A stretch of 64,000 nucleotides of DNA from Actinernus sp. WN-2022 (taxonomy: Eukaryota; Cnidaria; Anthozoa; Actiniaria; Actinernidae): contig JAOWCC010000748.1 in NCBI GenBank assembly GCA_030867875.1, positions 1 through 64,000 on the forward strand, read 5' to 3'. The notes under the pieces were generated by a model. It was not told where the DNA came from. It ran no database searches and worked only from the letters and a program-made list of their open reading frames with translations. The position numbers and the translations under genes are program-made. Shown piece after piece: positions 55,118 to 64,000 of this stretch (within the stretch, counting starts at the first letter, position 1; each line of letters starts with the position of its first letter).

Positions 55118-57115
55118 ACATACATACATAACTTTATTTACCCATGGACATATCATCAGTATCCTCAATACAATAATACAAATATCAATAATGATAAAAC
55201 TGTTTTGCATGATAGCCGTGCAACAATACATTCAAAATACACTACTAAACTAATGGTCCCCGAAGCCCAATTAGTTCCAAAGTTGGTCGAGGTTTCTCTT
55301 GAACAACCTGAGAGACTCAGCATTTCTAACATTTGCTGGTAGGCCGGCTATTCCAAAGAGCCGCACCACTATAACAAACGCTTTTCTTAAGGTAGTTTGT
55401 TTTTGGTTTTGGAAGCTCCAGCTTTTTGTCTGAGTTCCTCAAGTTGTATTTCGTATGTTTGAATTTAAAAAGATCCTGCAGATAATTTGGCGCGGTATGA
55501 TTGAATATTTTAAACATTGTTAGGGATTTAAGCTTTTTCCGACGGATTGACACCCTATCCCAGGAAAGTTGATCAAGTAGCAGCTGTGAATTGGTATCAA
55601 GGCTGGACTTTGTTACTAATCTAGCAGTCCGATTTTGTAATGTTTGCAGTTTGTCAGCAAGTTGTTGGCTTAAGCCGTCCCATACTACAGAACAGTAGTC
55701 AAAATGTGGAGCAATCAATTAGTCTCTGATAAAATTTAATACACGTATTGTCATCTAAAGGGTATCTAATGCGCTTAAGTGCCCCAATACCTGAGGACAT
55801 TTACTTTGCAATGCCACTGATATGCTCATTCCAGGATAGGTTCTCGTCAATCGTGACCCCCAAGGCTTTTGACTTACAGACACTCTCTTTACCTCGTTAT
55901 TATCATTACGAAGACAAAGAGACACAGAGCTTGCGTTAAGAGTTTCTGACGTGAGCCAATGACCATAAATTCCGTTTTGGCAACATTCAGACTTAACTTA
56001 TTTGCTACAAGCCAATTATTTATGCTTACCAATTCATTGTTAAGAATGGCTGAAAGTTGCCGAAACTGTCATGAGCAATGGTGATACTTGTGTCATCGGC
56101 ATACATTATGGCAGTACCACAAGATAAACAATTCGGCAAGTCATTTATGTAGACAAGGAAAATTAATGGCCCTAGTATAGAGCTGTGGTACACCACACGA
56201 TAGTAATTCTGCACCAGATAATCCCATTAACATAACATTTTTGCATTCTATCAGATAAATATGACTGGAACCAGTTTAGCGTGGATTTATCAACTCCATA
56301 GTCTACAACTCCATAGTACCCTAATTTTATGGTCAATGGTGTCGAAGGCTTTCTTAAGATCTATGAAAATCGACATCAAATGTTAGTAGCCTCAAGTAAT
56401 GCTGTTAGAGTACTATGGAGTGAACGAAAGCCTGACTGGCTATGCGTTAATAAGTCATTGTCATTAAAAACTTATATAGCGATCGAACACTATCATTCTT
56501 CTCACAAACGTTTGCAACTGCAGGAAAAACCACAGAGATAGGTCGAAAGTTATTTAATCCGATTCCTTTTCCCTGATTTAAAGACTGGTGAGACTTTGGC
56601 AAGCTTCCATTCCGTAGGAAAGCATTCAGCTGTGATCGATTGGTTAAAGATTATAGTCAACGAGGGCGTGACAACCCTTGCTGTCATTTGCAGTAGTTTA
56701 CAAGGTATATCATCAAGGCCGGTAGCTTTCCGTGGAGACATCTTTGCCAGCAGATCTCGCACTATACCACAATTTGTATGTGAGAGCCTAACTTTCTTGT
56801 TAAATCTCTCAAGGTATTGTTCTGGTGATAGACTTGCAGACGGAACTGAACTTTTGCCAGTTTAGGACCAATCGATGTAAAATGCTTGTTGCACGCCTCT
56901 GAAATACTCTCAGCGCTGCTCAAAGTCTCACCATTACATTTTAGCTCATTGATTGCACGATGTTTTGTATTTATCGAGCTTAATTCGTTTATTATTTTCC
57001 ACGCTTCGCCTAGACTGCTTTGGTTACTAATTTTTTGTTTGTAAAAACTACTTTTAGCACTTCGAATAGCATTATTAACCTCAGCCTCATTACGTGCGTC
57101 TGCTGCTGCTAATGC
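55118..57115 (-). mobile_element. L2/CR1-like LINE remnant
   Basis: Minus-strand order: linker (RNEAEVNNAIRSAKSSFYKQ near 57090; INELSS and NELKCNGETLSSAE near 56990-56910), RT motif 1 (MSPRKATGLDDIPCKLLQ near 56740, WKLAKVSPVFKSGKRN near 56600), catalytic MYADDTS (about 56110), thumb (PHFDYCSVVWDGLSQQL at 55712 onward; YNLRNSDKKLELPK; GAALWNSRP), 3' UTR and an ATGTATG tail at 55118-55130. 5'-truncated at about 57115; stops and frameshifts throughout. Confidence 0.8.
55326..55718 (-). pseudogene. L2/CR1-like LINE thumb-region fragment
   Basis: A 130-residue open stretch, the longest intact piece of this LINE: LQTLQNRTARLVTKSSLDTN, LLLDQLSWDRVSIRRKKLKS and YLQDLFKFKHTKYNLRNS are typical of the conserved segment after the palm. 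The expected final residues are cut by a stop. Confidence 0.8.
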
Positions 57116-57552
57116 GGGAATCGCACAGACTCTTCAAAGACATGCGGTCGTTGGTCAAACGAAAATGCTAATGACGACGGCTATGTAAAGGATAATCTAG
57201 ATTATACGCTTTCTGTTACAGGAGCATTAGGAATTTAGTAGACCGAGCCCAGCAGGTCAGGGAATACGATCCATAGGGCTGGGAGTTTTCCCCTTTTCCA
57301 GTCACAATGAGCGTCATGGTTTTTTTTCATCCTATGGCCGGATGCTCGTTTCGTATCCCCTTACGTTCAATGTATTAGGTTTAGCTTAGGTTTCTTTTAA
57401 TGAGTTCACTTCTGATGTAATAAATATACTGTATTTAATCAGTAAGTCAGATTAAATGTGTCGTGCGGCATCCAGTGAGCACGCGACAAACAACAAGTTC
57501 GTTTATGTTTTCATTGTTTGGTGCACAGGTAGCTGGTAGGAACTGGAAACTC
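57116..57552. other. unassigned region
   Basis: No gene or recognised repeat between the LINE 5' end and the second microsatellite. Confidence 0.35.
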
Positions 57553-57890
57553 GATAACAAATCATTGAGATTTATATTACCCGACATTCATTCGTTCATC
57601 CATCCATTCATTGTTTTCTTTCTTTCTTTCATTCTTTCTTTCTTTCATTCTCCATTCTTTCGTTCTTTCTTTCGTTCATTCTCCATTCTTTCGTTCATTT
57701 TTTCTTTCTTTCTTTCTTTTTTTCTTCCGTTCGTTCGTTCGTTCTTTCGTTCTTTCGTTCTTTCTCCATCCTTTCGTTCAGTCTTTCGTTCTTTCTTTCT
57801 TTCGTTCGTTCTTTCTTTCATTCTCCATTCTTTCGTTCAATCTTTCGTTCGTTCGTTCGTTCTGTATTTATCTCGTTCGTTCGTTTGTTC
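57553..57890 (+). repeat. second TTCN microsatellite with the same leader
   Basis: Leader ACAAATCATTGAGATTTATA matches 54785, then long CATT/CTTT/CGTT tracts. The serine/phenylalanine-rich frames across it are products of the repeat. Confidence 0.85.
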
Positions 57891-57940
57891 GTTCTTTCGT
57901 CCTTGGGTTAATGGAATACGTATGGCAACTGAACTAAGGT

Positions 57941-58070
57941 CCGTTTCAGACGGCGATCTTTTCATGCGCCGAATTCGCATTACTAATGACCATAACAATA
58001 GATTTAGCTCATTAGACATAACAACAGATTTAGCTCATTAGCCTTATTTGTTTGCCGTCTGAAACGGGCG
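57941..58070. mobile_element. short MITE
   Basis: CCGTTTCAGACGGC and its reverse complement bound 130 bp. GATTTAGCTCATTAG appears twice within. No coding capacity. Confidence 0.55.
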
Positions 58071-58254
58071 GCCAAAGGTCCAAACCCAGGCATGTTTTCA
58101 ATAACAACATGAATTTGATGTTGATCGTAAAAAAAAAAAATCAGATAAAAAAGAGATCGTGCTAAATATTTCAATTAGTATGACCACACAAGTCAGTTGA
58201 CAAGTGAATAGTGCTTTTCGCACGCTCAAACTCGGAATATCCTGCACTAACAAT

Positions 58255-59306
58255 AACAAGAGCCCATCTGGGCTTTCACTCGGGCCACATGAGATTGAAG
58301 ATGAAATACACTTTCATTTGAAATCCTCTAGTAATAACCGAAGGGAAGAATTATTAGCTGAATTTAGCAGTCTTTAGGAGTGGCCGGTAGCGCGGTGACA
58401 TTCATTCTCCGCTCCCATAGTATATATATGTAATTTAATATTTTTGTTTTTCTCATGTATGTAAATTAAAGAAGTTGACCTCTACTTATTCATGTAACGC
58501 ACGCTTACAATTTAGTCTGCTGTTCTCCAGGTTCAGAGTACTAATAGATGAGTGTCTCAAATGTATGTTTATATTTGTCCCATATTATAAGTTGTATCCT
58601 GTCCACCTATGATACGATGGAGCTATCACTATATTCCCATACTGTTCTTTCTACCCTGCGGCTCTTTATCGCAGCTCGCTGATCGCGTCCATATCGGTAT
58701 TTCAGGTTGGATTAAAGGTTATTAACTGAAATGCCTGTTGGTTATCTCCGTATTTAAAAGCTTTTACCCTCCTTCCCAAAACTGCAGTCTGCTCATTATA
58801 TTACAGAACTATAAAGGGAACTGTTGGAAGCCTTTAATTTTTCGAACCAAAACCTCGGCCGTGAGAGGATTCTTGTTTACCTTGAGAGTTGAATATTGCT
58901 TCGGTCATCATAAATTATTCTGAGTGTATATTTCTCCGGGGTATTTCTGACTTCGTGTTGGCGAGCGACAGTGTCGGCTCTCACAGTTCAGGAGTTTAGA
59001 TGTCTTCGGACTTCGATAGAGGAGAGAAACCCATTTAACTGCTCAACCACAGTATATATATATATTTGCTAGTAAATCGCTATATTTCGCTATAAATCAG
59101 CATAACGTACAGAGGTCTCGATACGAGATCGGTAAACCAACCAAAAACACGGTCAAAATTATTTTAGTGTTGGCCTACAGATCACGGTGTTTGCACTGGT
59201 ATGTATTATGACCGAGAGTAAAATGAAATGTGTCATAAAACCTACGAAACGTAGCTCAAACAAGAATACCGTCCGATGGTGAAATCTATTAGCGCCACGA
59301 GGTCAA
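58255..59306 (+). repeat. dispersed repeat, copy B with ~170-bp insertion
   Basis: Inverted relative to 47909-48780. Extra DNA at about 58974-59143, absent from copy A, includes a TA run. Starts with the hairpin AGCCCATCTGGGCT. Confidence 0.85.
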
Positions 59307-59342
59307 TTAATGCATAATTTAACGCATGCGCAGACATTTTGT

Positions 59343-59470
59343 TGCGGGGGCGGGGGGGGGGGACTCCTGTTTATGACGTATTATGTATGTGCCGCGGAGG
59401 TGGGTTAGGGTTTTGAGCTGAGTTTGGGCAGGTAGGGTCAGGGTTTTGACCTGATTTGGGTAGGTCAGGG
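59343..59470 (+). mobile_element. truncated G-run-bounded element
   Basis: GACTCCTGTTTATGACGTAT then GTGCCGCGGAGGTGGGTTAG matches the left part of 51267-52082; the right end is missing. Confidence 0.7.
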
Positions 59471-61607
59471 TCAATATCTCATTGGAGTTCTCGTGCCCAC
59501 ACTTTGAGAATCCAATCAAACCATATTCAGTACAATGCAGTGTTAGTAAATCACCTCAAAGAACAATAGGTCATTCTCAGTCTCGATAATGATGGCAAGC
59601 GTGCACGGATCGCAGCGGAGTCAGAAGGAAACATATTCTAAAAATAGCTCTATATATGGACGCTCCTGGTAATGGCTCCTACCGACAGTGAGAGAAATAA
59701 TTGTTAATCAGATGGTCTATTCCACCGCTCGGATTAGTGTTCGGTCTAATGATGATAAGCTACCAGTACACTAGCGCTTCGACTTTAATACACAAAAAAT
59801 AACAATACTTAACTTGAGCTCATAAATACTATATTAAAACAATACCAGTACTTACGCACTGAATAGAAATAATTAGGCTTCTTTTGTTTACCTCTAGTTA
59901 AAATCGTTTAATTTAAATTTAAAGCTAAACATTTATTAGTATACGTAGGAGAAACGTTTCTATCGTGCAGGTCCGTATATGCTAGTTTTACAGTTTGCAA
60001 TGATATAACCGACTTCAAATTAATAAAGGTTTATTAATGATGAAGGTGTAGTGAATGAAAAGGTGAAATAGGTCAAAATTGTATGTACTTGAAACAAAAG
60101 CCTTTTAATCAGTAAGAACTAATTTTCCGGAACTGAACAGTACTAAGTTATATTGAAAGGCTAAACGGTCGCAATCATGAGTCGCGGAGCGGAAGCTAAA
60201 ATTTCCAAACATCTCACAACTGTTTGGACTTTGCTGGGTTTCTCTAGAACAGGACCACCTTCTGCGAATCAACAAAAACCTCCAGCCAACCCAAGAGCTG
60301 AGTTTCTCTCATTAAAATGCAAATCCTTGCGTTTAATGTGACTGGAGTTCGATAATAATTGCCAGAGGCGCTTGGCATATATTTACATGTGCCGTCGATC
60401 GAGTGAAGCGGAAAGCCAAAAGATGCCCTCCGGAATTGCCGAGAAAATACCGTCAGCCACGATGCTGACAACCTTGGGACTGCGTTTTCCTTAGGTAAGC
60501 AATATAGCATTATTCCTTATTTGTCACTTTCAAGTTATTATTTGCTATCTCATTCCAAGTTGACTAGGTATAGATCTAATTTATTTGTCTAATATCACAA
60601 GCTATCACTTTAGCAACACGTTTACGAACCTCAGTCGATGCTTCTTGCTTTATTCAACTCTTGTGAAAACTCCTCCTATATATCAAGCTCCTTATCCCCC
60701 GTCTTCTATTTCTTCTATATAGTGGTTCTTTGCTCAAAACCAGACCTGGATATGCCGTCAACAATAAAGTACAGTTCTTTAAAGCCACTTTGAGCTCAGG
60801 ACAGTTTAATTGACTTTATCCGTACCTTATACTAGCTCGTGTCATGCTATACAGTAGAACTTACAGTGAAGTCCTTTCTTGAATTAGAAATACACTTTAA
60901 TTCCTAGAAATACACTTTAATTTTCTGCGATTAACACAGGCCGTCAATACTGTGTTTGATCTCCGCTAAAAGCGATGTTTAAAAGATTGAAACGTCGATG
61001 GGTGAGCGCGTCGCCGTGTATGTCGCCGCGCGTTTGAGAAAAATTGAGATAATCCGCAAGTGACAACAAAGTGAAATCATACAGAAGTATTTTGAGGTCT
61101 AAAAATCACAGCAAAAACCGTGTACGATCCATGATCCTGTCAATTGTTGTCTAAAAACAGATTTTGATCAGCAAAAATAAGGAAATGAAACAATGATTTG
61201 TCCGAAGACTACCCACTGCAATGCTAATCCAAACTTTAATATACGATATTCCGGCTGGCCTCATCAGGTTCATTTTACAGTGGAAAGTTTTTGCAGTTTT
61301 TGGTGTCTCGCGGCTTTCTTGTTAGAAGATCAAATAACTAAGCATCTCGTCACATTATTGGAACTTAAAAACCTGTTTTACCGAAATTACTGTTTGTAAA
61401 CAGAGGCGAGAATAGCTTTGATATAACTAATTTTTAAGGCAAACCAAAATTCATTAGGAGCACGGTTTATGCAAATTCGACATGACATCTCACTTAGAAT
61501 TTACTTAGAACTCGCTAAAGTTGTCATGGAAATATTCATTAAAAGTGCACTATTACATCCACAACACATGCTTTATTGTTTTGAGTAACTGCTGGAAACA
61601 CAAAATA
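59471..61607. other. unassigned region
   Basis: 2.1 kb with no supported gene. A minus-strand frame at 60510-60244 (88 residues, ATG start) is not repetitive and is the best unrecognised candidate here, but shows no known motif. Confidence 0.35.
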
Positions 61608-61694
61608 TTCATCTCTGCACCATGAGAGGTAATAAGTTCATCTCTGCACCATGAGAGGTAATAAGTTCATCTCTGCACCATGAGAGGTAATAAG
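61608..61694 (+). repeat. 29-bp tandem triplication
   Basis: Three exact copies of TTCATCTCTGCACCATGAGA plus GGTAATAAG. Confidence 0.95.
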
Positions 61695-63261
61695 TTGGAG
61701 ACATAGACTTTTGCTATCGGAGCTTAAAATATATTTTATATCGTGAACGTAGTTAAAACCGAGCAAACATGAAATCCATTAAGCCCCCTTGTCTGTTATT
61801 TCTTTATTGTTTGCTTTTTATATATTATCACCACCCGGAGTAATAATATTGCACTATTAGTTCGAGCAATGTAATGTTGTTTTCACTTTGCGAGGGAAGT
61901 GACGCGGGGAATACAAAGACTACCGGCATCTTTCAATTGCAATCTCGCCATGAACTTTCCTATCCTGTATCTGCAGCTACAGAATGATTCATGTAGTCTC
62001 TGGGAACAACATCAATTTAATTTATTTTGCCATCAATGAGCTTTTTAGTGCTCGGGAAAACTACATAAGAGTATGGTCCCAGTTATTTAAACAGGAATGC
62101 TTTATACCCACGCGGAGTAACTCAGGGATTCACATTTCTAACTATTGAATTAATCAGTCTGGCAAAAGAAAAGATCGCCAAAATGTTCTCCGCGGGTGGT
62201 GTGTTTTAAAAATGGCTCGTTTCGGCATTACAATGTGATTTATCAATAGAGACTCAATATACTTATGATTGGGTTTTCTGAGTGTCCTCGAGCACCACAA
62301 AAGATAACAACAATTTTTGAATACTTTTAACGCGAGTGTCGTTTCGACAATTTTTGGGTATTTTCCAATTAATCTTCCCCGATTATTTTCAACTCCAGAT
62401 GAATGAAATATCGAGAAAGCAATTTCGTCGATTTTTGTTGTAATATTGAACGTAATATTAACCACATTAAGTTGCCATAGCAACCGGTATATTTGACCCC
62501 CAATTTTTTTCTCACTGTAAGCTGCACGTTATGTTGCATGCCATTTTTCGCTGGAATTTTTATGCTACCTTATTGCCTTAATTGAAAGGATATTTTAAAA
62601 GATATTTTGAATGTTTGGTTTGTGTTTAATTGTTCTTTGGTGTCCATAAACAATCGGTAGTACGAATAAAACATAAATCCGATAGACTCGCGAATACAGC
62701 TTAATAAAGCCAGTTACAACTACTGAACTGAACTGGGGTTTGTTCCACGGCGATATCAGGTGAGATTTAGCTGGCTTATGATTATCTGAATGTGGTTATT
62801 CATTAATATCTTACCTGGAACGTTCGTTGTATACTGTCGTTAGAAAGGAAGGAGTGCAGTGCATAGCCGATCTACGCGCCAGCCACCATACTTTGAAATA
62901 CTTGTCTAGTTCACTATAACTGTAGAACTAAGCTAAGGTGAGATTTGTTATGACAAAATAACTCATAAAATTGATATTTAACGTTATCGGAGTTAAAATT
63001 CAACCACTCTGCGCCCTGGTATAAAGAAACTAGCCACTAATATGCTTTCTAATTAATTGAATGGTCACAGCCGCGGATCCGCGATTTCTCAAAGCAAGTC
63101 GAATTTTATAGAATAGTTGTATATATTTGTTTATAAAATAGATTCGATAGTACACGCTCTCTGATTGGCTGAAAGCCGTGTTTCTAAAATATAACTGCTC
63201 TATAGAAACATAGAAAGTTGAGCGCGCTAGTACTTATTTTCTATGGTTTATTTTATAAAGT
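61695..63261. other. unassigned region
   Basis: No supported gene; the frame 62483-62154 (minus) is unrecognised. 63120-63260 has weak inverted similarity to the adjoining MITE. Confidence 0.35.
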
Positions 63262-63449
63262 AAATAGAAAATATTTTCCCCTTGTTTCTATAGAGTCATA
63301 GAAACACTTGTGGAAGTTCGGAAGAACTCTAAATAGCTGTGGAAACACTCGCCCTTCGGGCTCGTGTTCCCACTGCCATTTCTCGTTCTTCCAAACTCCC
63401 ACTCCTGTTTCTACAACTCTATAGAAACACGGGAAATGTTTTCTATTTC
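63262..63449. mobile_element. 188-bp palindromic MITE
   Basis: AAATAGAAAATATTTTCCC then GTTTCTATAGAGT pairs with its reverse complement at the right. The centre contains CGCCCTTCGGGCTCG. Confidence 0.7.
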
Positions 63450-64000
63450 TTAAGGACGGTGGCCCCTAATACAAGAGTATTTTCTTTTCTTTTTATGACC
63501 ATGTGGGCATTTTAGGTCACGTATAGCGTTATCAAAATCTCCCCCAAAATTGGGGGTAACCGTGCATTTTTCAGAGATAAATCAAGGTTAAATGTCGTAA
63601 AAAATGCTGACTCAGCACAAGAACGAAGCGTGATTGATCTAAATATGAGCCAGAAGACTCGAAATGGAGGTGTTCTCACCAGTATAGGTAACAGCTTAAT
63701 TACTTAAGGCCACGTTAATGTATTATTTAAATAAATATTAATTGTGTCAGTACCATAATCGACTTTGACAGGTATCCAATTTTTAGTTAAAATTTCAATG
63801 ATAATCAGTTTTCTCTCTAAAATAAAATATATCCAAACGCTAAACTGTCTTTCTGCTTTATGGTTTTTGGGGTGAGAGGGAACATGCCATTTCCCGTCTC
63901 CCGAGGGTTCAGTTTAGTTAAGCAATAGATACAGAATTCGTGTCCGTGTTTTATCGGCCGATTCACAAACTCGAGCCGGAGGCGAGAATAGTCCAGTTTC
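63450..64000. other. unassigned right end
   Basis: No gene. TTAAGGACGGTGGCCCC at 63450 looks like the start of another TTAA-targeting MITE, but the second end is not visible before the window stops. Confidence 0.3.

Noticed and set aside
57463..58041. Ser/Phe/Arg-rich hydrophobic frames
   Set aside because: Translations of the TTCN microsatellite.
58255..58290. Helitron 3' end (hairpin near terminus)
   Set aside because: The hairpin AGCCCATCTGGGCT is there, but no CTRR follows it in either copy and no Rep/helicase protein is near; the RecQ-like helicase is not a Pif1-type Helitron protein.

Overview
The window looks like a repeat-dominated stretch of animal nuclear DNA, most likely from an anthozoan cnidarian such as a stony coral. 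That assignment is an inference from four things: AT-rich DNA, many decayed LINEs of CR1/L2-like and L1/Tx1-like types, abundant palindromic MITEs, and a RecQ-like helicase beside a MULE-like transposase. I see no complete, convincing host gene. The only long intact reading frames are the helicase and the transposase at the left end. ATG was required for starts, because TTG/CTG/GTG starts make no sense here.

Layout. 0-7.3 kb: a RecQ-like helicase cut by the window edge, an 82-bp inverted repeat pair around 1.8 kb of spacer, a MULE-type transposase with a FLYWCH-like N-terminus and a Tudor-like C-terminus, then a 583-bp palindromic MITE at TTAA. 7.3-14.0 kb: a 5.5-kb higher-order satellite whose monomers are themselves inverted repeats. 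14.4-25 kb: a CR1/L2-like LINE stump and two structures bounded by mirror-image minisatellites, one of which (15.3-21.0 kb) encloses a 2.9-kb element with a TTA duplication. Also here are a 1-kb GGTCTTCG array and a MITE with a 9-bp duplication. 26.7-35.6 kb: nested MITEs, an L1/Tx1-like LINE on the minus strand, a 1.23-kb palindrome with a 7-bp duplication, and a G-run-bounded element with an 8-bp duplication carrying about fifteen 36-bp repeats. 36-46.7 kb: three decayed LINEs in the same orientation, each 5'-truncated, frameshifted or split by insertions. 47-64 kb: an inverted pair of ~0.9-kb repeats, an EN-RT LINE split by a G-run element that itself holds another MITE, three TTAA-flanked elements within 2.4 kb, an L2/CR1-like LINE on the minus strand, tetranucleotide repeats, and a quiet, largely unassigned right end.

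The features do not form an operon or pathway; they are layers of insertion. Target-site duplications can be read directly for at least nine elements (TTAA four times, TTA twice, and 7, 8 and 9 bp once each). LINE frames interrupted by these elements give a relative order of events. The best candidate for something undescribed is the helicase/MULE-transposase pair with its inverted repeats, each carrying a perfect TGACGTCA. The mirror-image minisatellite elements come next.
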